A DNA stretch of 64,000 bases, from contig NZ_JNVM01000011.1 in the NCBI RefSeq assembly GCF_000722545.1, positions 62,001 through 126,000 of the forward strand. The letters are read 5' to 3'. This DNA comes from Paenibacillus tyrphae (lineage in GTDB: Bacteria > Bacillota > Bacilli > Paenibacillales > NBRC-103111). The translations under genes were made by a program, and so were the position numbers. Positions 26,487 through 35,481 of this stretch are shown piece by piece. The stretch's first letter is position 1. Each line of letters starts with the position of its first letter. The notes under the pieces were generated by a model. That model was not told the origin of the DNA and made no database searches. It saw only the letters and a program-made list of their open reading frames with translations.

Positions 26487-27641
26487 ATGCAAGTCGACGT
26501 TTTTGACCGCGTCATCAGAAATGCCATTGATGTCATGGAAAACAGCAAGTACCAAATTTTTGAGATCTGTGAGAGCGTCCGGGCTGAACGCGAAGCGCTG
26601 AACAAGGAATTGCAGTCGGTGATTGAGGAAACGAGCCGAACGATCGATACGGTGGATCAATTCGAGGTGGAGTATCGACGCTCCCGTGTTCGTTTGACCG
26701 AAGTGAGCCGGGATTTCAAGCGCTTCAATGAGGAAGATATTCGGGCGGCTTACGAGGCAGCCACCCAACTGCAAGCCCAACTGGCCATTCATCGGGAAAA
26801 AGAGCTGCATTTGAAAGCACGACGGGACGACCTGCAAAAACGGTTGAAAAATGTCGACAAACAGCTGGAGCGGGCAGAGTCTTTAGTCTCTCAATTCAAT
26901 GTAGTTCTTGAGTACTTATCCGGCGATCTCAATCAAGTGACACGTCTTCTGGAATCGGCCAAAAACCGGCAGCTGCTGGGTCTTAAGATCATTTTGGCAC
27001 AGGAAGAGGAGCGAAAGAGAATTGCCCGGGAAATTCACGACGGCCTTGCGCAAAACATGGCAAACATGGTCCTTCGCACCGAAATTACCGAGCGCATGTT
27101 GGCCAAGCAGGCCTATAATGCCGTAAAAGATGAACTGAATGATTTGAAAACGGGTGTCCGGGGCGGGATTGAAGAGGTTCGCAAGATCATTTTCAATCTT
27201 CGTCCCATGGCGCTTGACGACCTCGGATTAGTCCCCACCTTGCGTAAGTTTGTGCAGGATTACGAGGAGAGAACGAAGATTCGTACGAAAATCGAGCTGG
27301 TCGGAAAAGAAGTCCGCCTGCCATCCGGTATGGAAGTCGCGGTATACCGCTTGGTACAGGAAGCGTTCTCTAACGTCCTCAAGCACGCGGAAGCCTCCCA
27401 TGTCTCACTGGAGCTCACGTTCCAGCAGCAGATGATTAAAATAACCGTATCCGATAATGGCGTTGGTTTCAGCACCGACAATATCGACAAGAAGATTGCA
27501 CGCGGCAGTCATTACGGCTTAATGGGCATGCGTGAGCGCGTAGAGCTGCTCGAGGGGCGAATGGACATCGAATCGGCGCCAGGGGCGGGAACAAAACTAT
27601 CCATGGTCATCCCGATCAAGTCAGAATCCAAGGAGGAGTAA
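26487..27641 (+). CDS. degS: sensor histidine kinase DegS
   Basis: Cytoplasmic kinase/phosphatase for DegU. 384 residues with no membrane span, as in B. subtilis. N-terminal sensor region about 1-165 is predicted coiled coil (many Glu/Arg/Gln). HisKA_3 dimer domain has EEERKRIAREIHDGLAQNMA with phospho-acceptor His184. The HATPase domain shows EAFSNVLKHAEAS, SDNGVGF and GLMGMRERVELLEGRM. ATG 26487 lies 11 bases after AAGGAG. degU follows after 5 bases, so they share one transcript. Confidence 0.95.
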   Translation: MQVDVFDRVIRNAIDVMENSKYQIFEICESVRAEREALNKELQSVIEETSRTIDTVDQFEVEYRRSRVRLTEVSRDFKRFNEEDIRAAYEAATQLQAQLAIHREKELHLKARRDDLQKRLKNVDKQLERAESLVSQFNVVLEYLSGDLNQVTRLLESAKNRQLLGLKIILAQEEERKRIAREIHDGLAQNMANMVLRTEITERMLAKQAYNAVKDELNDLKTGVRGGIEEVRKIIFNLRPMALDDLGLVPTLRKFVQDYEERTKIRTKIELVGKEVRLPSGMEVAVYRLVQEAFSNVLKHAEASHVSLELTFQQQMIKITVSDNGVGFSTDNIDKKIARGSHYGLMGMRERVELLEGRMDIESAPGAGTKLSMVIPIKSESKEE

Positions 27642-27646
27642 TCAAT

Positions 27647-28372
27647 ATGGACATTATGGGCAGCGCCAAACGCCCGATTAAGCTGGTTTTAGCAGACGAT
27701 CACCAGCTGTTTCGCGAGGGGGTTAAACGAATTTTGAATATGGAGAGCGACTTGGAAGTCGTCGGCGAATGCGGCGATGGCATTCAGGTACTGGAGCTCT
27801 GCAATACCTTGAACCCGGACATCGTCTTGATGGACATTAATATGCCTATAGAGAACGGTGTAGTAGCGACGGAGAAATTGAAGGATATTTTTCCGGACAT
27901 TAAAGTGATTATTCTTTCGATTCATGACGATGAGAGCTACGTCTTCGAGACGCTTCGTAAAGGGGCTTCCGGTTACTTATTGAAAGACATGGAAGCGGAA
28001 TCTTTAATCAATGCGATTCGTTCGGTCGTGGCCGGACATGCTTACATTCATCCAAAAGTGACCGGAAAGCTCATCAACCAGCTTCGTCGTATGACGTATT
28101 TGGACGAGCAGGGCATAGCCGGTTCCGGCACGACGTCGAAAGAAGCAGGCGTGAAGTACGTGCATATGGACAATAGTCCGCTCACCCGTCGGGAAGCGGA
28201 AGTGCTTCGCTTAATGGCCGAAGGCAAAAGCAACAAGATGATCGGCGAGTTTCTGTATATCAGCGAGAAAACGGTTAAAAATCATGTCAGCAGCATTTTG
28301 CAGAAGATGGAAGTTGACGACCGGACACAAGCGGTTATTATCGCGATTAAAAATGGCTGGGTAACGCTGTAA
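27647..28372 (+). CDS. degU: response regulator DegU
   Basis: DNA-binding regulator of exoenzymes, competence, biofilm formation and motility. 241 residues. Receiver domain: acidic pair Asp17-Asp18 (VLADDHQLFREG), phospho-acceptor Asp63 in VLMDINMP, conserved Lys in GYLLKDMEAES. C-terminal LuxR/NarL helix-turn-helix SPLTRREAEVLRLMAEGKSN through ISEKTVKNHVSSILQKM. A perfect AAGGAGGA precedes ATG 27647. It lies upstream of the comF and late flagellar genes, as in Bacillus. Confidence 0.95.
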   Translation: MDIMGSAKRPIKLVLADDHQLFREGVKRILNMESDLEVVGECGDGIQVLELCNTLNPDIVLMDINMPIENGVVATEKLKDIFPDIKVIILSIHDDESYVFETLRKGASGYLLKDMEAESLINAIRSVVAGHAYIHPKVTGKLINQLRRMTYLDEQGIAGSGTTSKEAGVKYVHMDNSPLTRREAEVLRLMAEGKSNKMIGEFLYISEKTVKNHVSSILQKMEVDDRTQAVIIAIKNGWVTL

Positions 28373-28461
28373 GCGGTTCTCAATAGCTGTCCTTTCTTCA
28401 AGTTTGGCAGGAACCATCTCCCTTCAATCGGCATATACTGCTCTTAAGGGAGGGAGCCGCT

Positions 28462-28860
28462 ATGATGTTAGGCTTGGCTTGGATTATCGGTTGCTATGCC
28501 GCAGGGGTCGCCATCATCCATTGGCTCCATTGGCAGTGGAGGCGATATGGAAAGCCCCGAACGACGCATTATGTGCTGCAAACTTATAATAATCAGCTGC
28601 AGGTGGAGTGGTATCTTCGCTCGCTGTACTTTTTTTCATGGATGAAGGGCAAGGCAATATCGGTGACGCTGGCGGATGAAGGTTCGACGGACGATACGCT
28701 GGAGATTGCCCGAAGGTTAAGTCTGGAGCATCAGTTGAGCATCTGTACGATTGCGGAAAGGGACTTGGAAGAGTGGGTCCTGAAGCATGCAGATGAACAG
28801 GTGATTGTGGTCCGGCTTAACCAAAACGAAGGTTTAGAAACCGCTTTCAAATATATGTGA
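28462..28860 (+). CDS. small membrane-anchored protein with glycosyltransferase-A-like motif
   Basis: 132 residues, function not known. A hydrophobic N-terminal segment (about 3-26) is followed by a short domain in which TLADEGSTDDTLEIARRL (about 69-86) looks like the first nucleotide-binding motif of GT2 enzymes, while the rest of a GT2 catalytic domain (DxD and acceptor base) is missing. AAGGGAGGGAG precedes ATG 28462; another ATG follows at once. comFA starts 30 bases later, so the two are likely co-transcribed. It may be a truncated glycosyltransferase that has kept a binding role. Confidence 0.7.
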   Translation: MMLGLAWIIGCYAAGVAIIHWLHWQWRRYGKPRTTHYVLQTYNNQLQVEWYLRSLYFFSWMKGKAISVTLADEGSTDDTLEIARRLSLEHQLSICTIAERDLEEWVLKHADEQVIVVRLNQNEGLETAFKYM

Positions 28861-28890
28861 TCATAAAAAATAATTCGAACCAGGTGATTC

Positions 28891-30753
28891 ATGAAAGCAT
28901 TCGTATATGCCGCAATGACGGCAGACGGTTGTTCCTGGCACGTTTCCTTGGATATGCGGGCCGACCGGGATTACTGGACGGATCAAGCCGGTGGCCGCTT
29001 CAAGCTGCGTGTGCTGGAACCCGCCTTATCGTTCGGACAAGCCTGTGAAATCAAACGCAAGCTGAAAGCATCTTCGTCCTCGTCAAACATGCTGGAAAGC
29101 TTACGAACAGCAGCGCGTGAAATTGGCCTTCATCCGGAAGCCGTAGCAGATTGGAAGCTTTGGGATTGGGCCGGAACGGCGGATGGGCTATCCGACGAAG
29201 CCAGACACTTCGCGAATAGGACAATAAATGCCATGTGCCTATCCATGAATGGCCGCTACCTGCTCATGGAAGAGTTTATGGGCCTGATGCAGCATGAAGG
29301 AAGTCAAGCCGTTGCCGAATCGCCGGCATACTTTTTACAGCTCGCTTGGATTCAGGGCAGGGTCGAGCTGGAAGCCGGGGTGGAGTTAGATCGAAGCGAA
29401 GGCAGGCGATGGTCCTTGCTGCCCCAGGCATGGAAAGGGAAGTGCAAGCGCTGCGGAAGCCAAGGAATGTTCGGAGGACAGGCGGGTATCGAGGCATCGC
29501 CGGTTCGTTGGACGCAGTGTGAGGATTGCGGCGGACCGTGCGCTTATTGCGAAGCTTGTTTGACTATGGGAAGATCGCGGTACTGTACCCCGATCGTTCG
29601 GGCGAACAACAGTCCTGACGTAACTATTATGCCACTGGCGGATGAAGACATGGAGATTTACTTGCGATCGTGGGGGCTTAGCAACGTGCAGGCGGAAGCG
29701 TCGGGTTCGGCGTTGCAATTTTTGAAAGCAAATAAGTCCCTTTCAAGGGAAAAAGCACAGGACCCTCATGCGCCGCGGTTTCTTATTTGGGCTGTAACGG
29801 GCGCCGGGAAGACGGAAATGATTTTTCCGATGGTTCAATATACGTTGGCCAAGGGAGGCCGGGTCGCCATTGCTACTCCGCGTCGCGATGTGGTCTTGGA
29901 GCTGAAGCCAAGGCTGGAGAAAGCTTTTCCGCACACGAAGGTTGTCACGTTATATGGCGGAAGCGAGCAGCGGTGGGAGCAAGGCGAGCTAACCTTAGCG
30001 ACGACGCATCAATTGATGCGATTTCGGCAAGCGTTTGATCTGGTCATAGTCGACGAAATCGACGCGTATCCGTATCATAACAATCCGATGCTGATCTATG
30101 CTGCCGAGCAGGTATGCGCTTCGGGCGGAGCGTACATTTTGCTGTCGGCAACGCCACCGGAGGAACTACAGCGTGCTGTAAAGCGCAACCGGCTGCCGCA
30201 TGCCCGAGTAGCGGCAAGATACCATCGTCACCCGCTGCCGGAACCATCGCTTCTCGCGTGTCCGCCTTTGCGGCAAATGCTGGCTCAAAACGTGCTGAAC
30301 AGTAAGCTTAAGGGACACTTGGCCTCCTCGTTGGAGAGAGGAGCACAAGTCTTCGTCTTCGTCCCGAAAATCGCCATGGTCGAGCCGTTCGTCGCTTTGC
30401 TTCGCCAGTCGTTTCCTTCCGTCAACGTTCAAGGCACTTCCTCCAAAGACGCCGATCGCTCGCAAAAGGTCATCGATTTTCGCGCAACCTCGATTCGGAT
30501 GCTGGTCACTACGACAATCTTGGAGCGGGGAGTGACGATTCCAAAGTCGGATGTATTTATTATCGATGCCGATTCCCCAGTGTTCGATTCGGCGGCGTTG
30601 GTGCAAATGGCGGGGCGGGCGGGAAGATCCGCTCAAGATCCCCGGGGGCGTGTATATTTTGCGGCCAAAGAAAAGACACGTTCTCAAGCGCATGCCAGGC
30701 GACAAATTGCCGAAATGAACGTTATCGCACGGAAAAAAGGATATATCGACTGA
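28891..30753 (+). CDS. comFA: late competence helicase-like protein ComFA
   Basis: DEAD-like ATPase needed to pull transforming DNA through the membrane. 620 residues, longer than B. subtilis ComFA (about 463) because of an extra N-terminal segment of about 150-180 residues. A four-Cys zinc-binding region (CKRCGSQGMF through CEDCGGPCAYCEAC, about 184-217) precedes the helicase core. Walker A is AVTGAGKTEM (about 299-308), motif II DEID (about 388), the SATPPEE motif III follows, and motif VI region is QMAGRAGRSAQDPRGRVYFA. ATG 28891 after AGGTGAT. comFC follows directly; no comFB lies between them. Confidence 0.93.
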   Translation: MKAFVYAAMTADGCSWHVSLDMRADRDYWTDQAGGRFKLRVLEPALSFGQACEIKRKLKASSSSSNMLESLRTAAREIGLHPEAVADWKLWDWAGTADGLSDEARHFANRTINAMCLSMNGRYLLMEEFMGLMQHEGSQAVAESPAYFLQLAWIQGRVELEAGVELDRSEGRRWSLLPQAWKGKCKRCGSQGMFGGQAGIEASPVRWTQCEDCGGPCAYCEACLTMGRSRYCTPIVRANNSPDVTIMPLADEDMEIYLRSWGLSNVQAEASGSALQFLKANKSLSREKAQDPHAPRFLIWAVTGAGKTEMIFPMVQYTLAKGGRVAIATPRRDVVLELKPRLEKAFPHTKVVTLYGGSEQRWEQGELTLATTHQLMRFRQAFDLVIVDEIDAYPYHNNPMLIYAAEQVCASGGAYILLSATPPEELQRAVKRNRLPHARVAARYHRHPLPEPSLLACPPLRQMLAQNVLNSKLKGHLASSLERGAQVFVFVPKIAMVEPFVALLRQSFPSVNVQGTSSKDADRSQKVIDFRATSIRMLVTTTILERGVTIPKSDVFIIDADSPVFDSAALVQMAGRAGRSAQDPRGRVYFAAKEKTRSQAHARRQIAEMNVIARKKGYID

Positions 30754-30769
30754 AAAGGGGGCGCGTACG

Positions 30770-31549
30770 ATGAGTTGGACCGAACAAGCCGGAAGGTGGA
30801 TGCGCCTACTTCTAAGCGGGGCGGAATCGCTGCTGGCCTCCAAAATGGAGCCTTGCGTCGCCTGCGGTGCGGCGAACGACGGTACCCGTAAGCTGCCGGT
30901 TTGCAGGCGCTGCTGGGAAGCGATCCCGTGGATCCACGAAGTCTGCTGCTCTAAGTGTGGCCGTTACGAAGCTTGTCCCGACTGTCCCCGGCGAACCGAT
31001 ACGTACTATGACCAGAACCGCAGTGCTGTTCGTTATGACGAACGAATGAAGGAATGGCTTGGTCAGTATAAGTACCGGGGCCAAGAGTCGCTGCGCAGCG
31101 TGCTCGGCCCGATGCTGCTGCACGCCTATCATCTGCATCGGCAAGGGCCGTCCGGCGTCGCGGCCTTCGGGAGGCCTGCTTCCGAGTTCATCTCTTATGT
31201 GCCTCTAAGTGAGCAGCGATATGCCGAACGCGGGTTCAATCAAGCTGAACAGCTGGCTTCCGAGCTGGGAAGGCTGACGGGATTGCCTGTTCTCCCGCTG
31301 TTGCTGCGAACGAGGCATACGGACAAACAAAGCTTCAAAGGAAGAATGGAACGTTTGGACGATCTCCAAGGAGTTTTTGCTCTGGAACCGGGAGCTGCCT
31401 CCCAAGTGGCGGCAGCATGCAGACAAGGGCGGGTACGGGTTTATTTGATCGACGACGTGTATACGACCGGAAGCACGCTAAACGAATGCTCAAGAGCCAT
31501 AAAGACGGTCCTTCCTCTCGAGGTGTGCGGCATTAGTTGGGCCAGATAA
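30770..31549 (+). CDS. comFC: competence phosphoribosyltransferase-fold protein ComFC
   Basis: 259 residues. N-terminal zinc-ribbon-like Cys pairs (CVACG, CRRCW, CSKCG, CPDCP, about 30-75) are followed by a phosphoribosyltransferase domain with PRPP loop VYLIDDVYTTGSTLNECS (about 224-241). Members of the ComF family are needed for DNA uptake and bind ComFA; the exact reaction is not settled. AAAGGGGGCG precedes ATG 30770. It sits between comFA and the flagellar operon, as in Bacillus. Confidence 0.93.
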   Translation: MSWTEQAGRWMRLLLSGAESLLASKMEPCVACGAANDGTRKLPVCRRCWEAIPWIHEVCCSKCGRYEACPDCPRRTDTYYDQNRSAVRYDERMKEWLGQYKYRGQESLRSVLGPMLLHAYHLHRQGPSGVAAFGRPASEFISYVPLSEQRYAERGFNQAEQLASELGRLTGLPVLPLLLRTRHTDKQSFKGRMERLDDLQGVFALEPGAASQVAAACRQGRVRVYLIDDVYTTGSTLNECSRAIKTVLPLEVCGISWAR

Positions 31550-31579
31550 AACTGTTTGCGGCAAACGTCCAATTTCCGA

Positions 31580-31606
31580 CAAAAAATGAAGTGCAAACTT
31601 CGATAA
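31580..31606 (+). promoter_or_regulatory. weak candidate promoter of the yvyF-flgM operon
   Basis: CAAA (31580-31583), 15 bases, TTCGATAA (31599-31606) is a partial SigD match (5 of 8 in the -10). An overlapping SigA reading is TGCAAA, 16 bases, TATATT. Either could serve; neither is strong. Confidence 0.25.
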
Positions 31607-31659
31607 TTTCAGCTATATTAGGAGTATTAGGCCTTGCTCTTGAGAGGAGTAGAATTAAC

Positions 31660-32085
31660 ATGAGTCTGAATGTAGCAAACTGCGACCGCTGCGGAAAAAT
31701 ATACATGAAAAACAATTACGGTTTATGTCCGAACTGCCTTCGGGAAATGGAGAAGCAATACGAGACGTGTTTAAAATATTTGCGTGAGAACCGCGCTTGC
31801 TCGATACAAGAATTAAGCGATGCGACCGAAGTGCCGGTCAAACAAATCGTGAAGTTTATCCGTGAAGGACGCATTTCGATTAAAAGTAATCCAAATATGA
31901 CTTACGAATGCGACGTTTGTGGAGCGCATATTCGCGAACACAACATGTGCGATGCCTGCCGGGCACGGTTGACGAAGGAAGCGCGAAACATGGCCGAAGA
32001 CGAACAGCGCAAAAAGCAACAGGCCGAGCAAGGGAAGCATGCCTCATTTCTTATTAAAGACCGCTTACAGGATCGAACAAAATAA
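31660..32085 (+). CDS. yvyF: flagellar operon protein YvyF (TIGR03826-type)
   Basis: 141 residues. Begins with a zinc-ribbon (CDRCGKIYMKNNYGLCPNC, about 8-26), has a MerR-like helix-turn-helix middle (SIQELSDATEVPVKQIVKFIREGRI), a second Cys cluster (CDVCGAHIREHNMCDAC) and a charged tail. In B. subtilis the gene opens the flgM operon; its molecular role is unclear, although the helix-turn-helix suggests regulation. ATG 31660 follows GAGAGGAGT; the longer frame that starts at 31537 overlaps comFC and has no binding site. Confidence 0.88.
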   Translation: MSLNVANCDRCGKIYMKNNYGLCPNCLREMEKQYETCLKYLRENRACSIQELSDATEVPVKQIVKFIREGRISIKSNPNMTYECDVCGAHIREHNMCDACRARLTKEARNMAEDEQRKKQQAEQGKHASFLIKDRLQDRTK

Positions 32086-32112
32086 CGAATACATCTAAAC
32101 TTTTAAAATCCG

Positions 32113-32152
32113 CCCACCGATAAAAGTAATAACGCTGAATCGGTGGGTTTAT
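32113..32152 (+). terminator. hairpin between yvyF and flgM
   Basis: CCCACCGAT (32113-32121) pairs perfectly with ATCGGTGGG (32139-32147), then TTTATTAT. It may partly uncouple flgM from yvyF, implying either read-through or another promoter close to flgM. Confidence 0.65.
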
Positions 32153-32177
32153 TATGTAGTTAATCGAGGTGAGTTTG

Positions 32178-32441
32178 ATGAAAATTAATGGAACGAATCA
32201 GGTAGGTGCCGTGAATCAATATAAGAAGAATCAGGAAGCGCAACAGGCATTTGCCGCAGGGAAGAAGCAAAAGAAAAAGGACCAGGTAGAGATATCCAGC
32301 GAAGCCAAAGAACTTTTAGGTACGGAGGCAGCAGGAGCGAGCCGCGAAAAGCTGGAAGAGCTCAAGCAGTCGGTAAAATCCGGGACGTACGTTGTCGATG
32401 CGCGCAAGCTGGCCGAGAAAATTTTCCCGTTTTTGAAATAA
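32178..32441 (+). CDS. flgM: anti-sigma factor FlgM
   Basis: Binds SigD and holds it inactive until the hook-basal body is finished. 87 residues, full length. N-terminal MKINGTNQVGAVNQY and the C-terminal SigD-binding part (EKLEELKQSVKSGTYVVDAR then KLAEKIF) are typical. GAGGTGAG lies 5-8 bases before ATG 32178; an in-frame GTG at 32169 is inside that binding site and is rejected. The middle is Lys/Gln-rich and probably unstructured. Confidence 0.95.
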   Translation: MKINGTNQVGAVNQYKKNQEAQQAFAAGKKQKKKDQVEISSEAKELLGTEAAGASREKLEELKQSVKSGTYVVDARKLAEKIFPFLK

Positions 32442-32460
32442 TTTTTGAAGGTGGAGAGCC

Positions 32461-32964
32461 ATGTCTTTTGAAGCCGTATTGCAGACCATGTCCGAACTGA
32501 ACGATGTACATCTCACCTTGTTGGAGCTGGCGGAGCAGAAAAAGCATGCGCTTATCCACAATCAAGTGGAGCAGTTGACGCAAATCGTAACGAAAGAAAA
32601 CAAGCTGCTCAAGCGGATCGGGGAAATGGATCAGCAACGGGTGGATGCGATCGGTAATTTCTTGATTGAAAAAGGATACAAACCGAATCCGCGGGTGACG
32701 GTCAGCGACTTGACCAAGATTATTTTTAACGCCGAGGAGAAGCGAATCTTGGTCGATTCCCAGAAGCAGTTGCTGGCTACCATCCGTAAGCTGCGGGAGC
32801 ACAATGAGTTAAATCAACAGATGATCGAGCAGTCGCTCGCGTTTATTAATTATTCGATAGATATCATTTCAGCTCCTCCGGATAATGATATGTTTTATTC
32901 CAAACCGACTCAACAACAGGACCAACACCTTCGTCGGAATACCATGTTTGATACGAGAGCATAG
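32461..32964 (+). CDS. flgN: flagellar chaperone FlgN family protein
   Basis: Export chaperone for the hook-filament junction proteins FlgK and FlgL. 167 residues, almost wholly helical. Long amphipathic helices around 1-60 (LNDVHLTLLELAEQKKHALI) and 90-130 (EEKRILVDSQKQLLATIRKL) fit the FlgN fold, and the last 35 residues are polar and disordered. AAGGTGGAG precedes ATG 32461. It lies between flgM and its clients flgK/flgL. Confidence 0.9.
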   Translation: MSFEAVLQTMSELNDVHLTLLELAEQKKHALIHNQVEQLTQIVTKENKLLKRIGEMDQQRVDAIGNFLIEKGYKPNPRVTVSDLTKIIFNAEEKRILVDSQKQLLATIRKLREHNELNQQMIEQSLAFINYSIDIISAPPDNDMFYSKPTQQQDQHLRRNTMFDTRA

Positions 32965-32982
32965 GAAAAGAGGAGTGACGTT

Positions 32983-34542
32983 ATGAGGTCAACTTTCCAT
33001 GGAATAGAAACGGCCAAGCGAAGCCTGTTTACACAACAAGCGGCATTGCAAACGACGGCTCATAATATTGCGAATGCCAATACGGCGGGATATTCCCGGC
33101 AAGTCGTGAATATGGTCGCGTCCCGACCGATCGAAGCGGTAGGCATGTCGCATTCCGCTGTACCGGGTCAGCTGGGCACTGGTGTGGAGTTCACATCCAT
33201 TACAAGAGTAAGGGAAAGGTTTCTGGACGATCAATTCCGAAACGAAAGCAAAGGGTTGGGCACTTGGACCGTTCAAGCGGACACTTTAGAGAAATTGGAA
33301 ACGATTATGAATGAACCAAGCAGTACCGGTATTCGCACGGTGATTGACAACTTTTGGAAATCTTGGTCCGACTTAAGCAAAGACCCCGAGAATGTAACCG
33401 GACGCAAGATTGTACGCGAGAATGCGATGGCATTGGCGGATGCCTTCAACTATACGAGCAAGCAGCTCAGAGACCTTTCCACGGACTTAACCAATAATGT
33501 GGACGTAAAGGCCACTCAAATGAACTCGATTACTACGGGTATCGCGAATCTGAACGCGGAGATTTTCAGAATCGAGGGTTTAGGTGACGATGCCAATGAT
33601 CTGCGAGACCAAAGAGATTTATTGGTTGACCAATTATCGCAAATCGTAAACATTACCGTTCAAGATACCGACCAAGGCTATAATATTAACATGGGCACGA
33701 CAAACTTGGTGAACGGACAAACGGCAGTCCCTACTTCCGCAGCTGCATTAACGGATGCTTATAACTCCGGTGTTCTTAATAGCGGCGAGGTTCACGGGAT
33801 GCTTCTTTCCCGTGAAAGATATGTCTCTGATTATCAACGGCAATTAGATACGTTGGCTAGTACGATAGCGAACGGTGAAATGACGATCACCATTCCCAAA
33901 GGTTCCGTGTTGCCGGAAGGAACGGTTCTGAACAACGTCAAATATACCGGGGCTAGTCGAACGCTTACCGATGATTTGACAGTTAAAGTCAACGGTTTGA
34001 ACGGTCTTCACAAACTCGGGTACAACTTGTCTGATCCGATTCAGGCAGGCGGTGATTTCTTTACGGCAAAAAACGGCTTTACCTCTATAACGGCTGAGAG
34101 CTTTCAACTGAACCCCGATATTGCAACGAATCCGGATAAAATCGCCACTTCGCTCCGCACAGCAGTATCAGGTGCTTCGGAAAAGGTTGTTAAAGGAAAT
34201 AATGGGTTAGCATTGCTCATCTCCCAGATGAAGGATACGAAATTAACTTTTGTGAGCAATGGAGCTACAGTAGCTGAAGGAACGGTAGACGATTATTTTA
34301 GGTCGACGGTCGGACAGCTTGGCGTTCAGTCTAAAGAAGCGACGAGACAGCTAGAAAACCAAAAAGCGCTGGTTGATCAAGTAGACAGCCGCAGACAATC
34401 GGTTAGCGGAGTATCGATCGATGAGGAAATGTCCAATATGATCAAGTTCCAGCATGCCTACGGTGCAGCTTCCAGAGCAATGACAACGTTCGACGAAATG
34501 TTGGATAAAGTGATAAACAGCATGGGTGTTGTAGGTAGATAA
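32983..34542 (+). CDS. flgK: flagellar hook-associated protein 1 (FlgK)
   Basis: First hook-filament junction protein. 519 residues. N-terminal FHGIETAKRSLFTQQAALQT and HNIANANTAGYSRQ, and C-terminal SGVSIDEEMSNMIKFQHAYG followed by ASRAMTTFDEMLDKVIN, form the paired D0/D1 helices of axial proteins. The central domain is variable. GAGGAGTGA precedes ATG 32983. Co-transcribed with flgN and flgL. Confidence 0.96.
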   Translation: MRSTFHGIETAKRSLFTQQAALQTTAHNIANANTAGYSRQVVNMVASRPIEAVGMSHSAVPGQLGTGVEFTSITRVRERFLDDQFRNESKGLGTWTVQADTLEKLETIMNEPSSTGIRTVIDNFWKSWSDLSKDPENVTGRKIVRENAMALADAFNYTSKQLRDLSTDLTNNVDVKATQMNSITTGIANLNAEIFRIEGLGDDANDLRDQRDLLVDQLSQIVNITVQDTDQGYNINMGTTNLVNGQTAVPTSAAALTDAYNSGVLNSGEVHGMLLSRERYVSDYQRQLDTLASTIANGEMTITIPKGSVLPEGTVLNNVKYTGASRTLTDDLTVKVNGLNGLHKLGYNLSDPIQAGGDFFTAKNGFTSITAESFQLNPDIATNPDKIATSLRTAVSGASEKVVKGNNGLALLISQMKDTKLTFVSNGATVAEGTVDDYFRSTVGQLGVQSKEATRQLENQKALVDQVDSRRQSVSGVSIDEEMSNMIKFQHAYGAASRAMTTFDEMLDKVINSMGVVGR

Positions 34543-34569
34543 CCATTTTACCAGTAGGAGGTGCTTTCA

Positions 34570-35457
34570 ATGCCATTAAGAGTGACCCAAGGGATGATGC
34601 AGTCCCAGCTTCTTCGCAACCTGTCCAACAATGTGAAAAGAATGAGTAATACGGAAAACGAACTGACCACGGCCAGAAAATTGAACAAGCCGTCGGATGA
34701 CCCGGTAGGTATTACCTATGCATTGCGTTATAGAAGTGAACTTTCCATTAACGAACAATATCAAAAAAACATTGATTTTGCTAAGTCTTCGGTCGATCAT
34801 ACGGATTCGGTTCTTGGTCAAATCAATGACATTATCCAACGGGCAAGCGAACTGACAGTAAAAGGGGTTAGCGGGACGAACCCCCAAGATGCTCTAAACG
34901 CAATAGCCAAAGAGATCGGTTCCTTGTTCGATGAAGCTATCACTTTGGGAAATTCCCAAATGAACGGGAAATACATTTTTAACGGGCAGTTTACGGACAA
35001 AAAACCGTATACGACGGGAACCGAATCTACCGATACGGCGGAGATTAAATATGAGTTCTCTGCAGGTGTAGTGATTCCGATTAATATTACCGGTAATGAA
35101 GTATTTGGAGAAGGGACGGAAACCGATAATTTATTTACAGTTCTGAAGGGTATCCAAAATGCTTTTGTGAATGGAGATCAGGCTACGGCTCGAGATTTCA
35201 TGGAAAAGCTAAAGGTGCGCCAGGATAAGTTCTCCCAAGTAAGATCGGAAGTGGGAGCTCGAGCGAATCGAATTGATCTTATGGACAATCGTTTGAAGGA
35301 CCTCGAGATGAATCTGACGAGTATGAATTCCAAAACGGAAGATGCCGATATGGCGGAAACGATGATTCGAATGCAGCGGGATGAGAACGTGTACCAGGCC
35401 TCTCTTTCTTCCGGCGCAAAAATCATTCAGCCCAGCTTGCTTGATTACTTGAGATAA
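34570..35457 (+). CDS. flgL: flagellar hook-associated protein 3 (FlgL)
   Basis: Second hook-filament junction protein, on which the flagellin filament starts. 295 residues. The N-terminal MPLRVTQGMMQSQLLRNLSN and the KLNKPSDDPVGITYALRYRSEL motif, with the C-terminal DADMAETMIRMQRDENVYQA, identify FlgL. ATG 34570 lies 7 bases after AGGAGGTG; the GTG at 34561 is part of that site. Confidence 0.96.
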   Translation: MPLRVTQGMMQSQLLRNLSNNVKRMSNTENELTTARKLNKPSDDPVGITYALRYRSELSINEQYQKNIDFAKSSVDHTDSVLGQINDIIQRASELTVKGVSGTNPQDALNAIAKEIGSLFDEAITLGNSQMNGKYIFNGQFTDKKPYTTGTESTDTAEIKYEFSAGVVIPINITGNEVFGEGTETDNLFTVLKGIQNAFVNGDQATARDFMEKLKVRQDKFSQVRSEVGARANRIDLMDNRLKDLEMNLTSMNSKTEDADMAETMIRMQRDENVYQASLSSGAKIIQPSLLDYLR

Positions 35458-35481
35458 ATGCCTTATCCTAGGAGGGATTAG

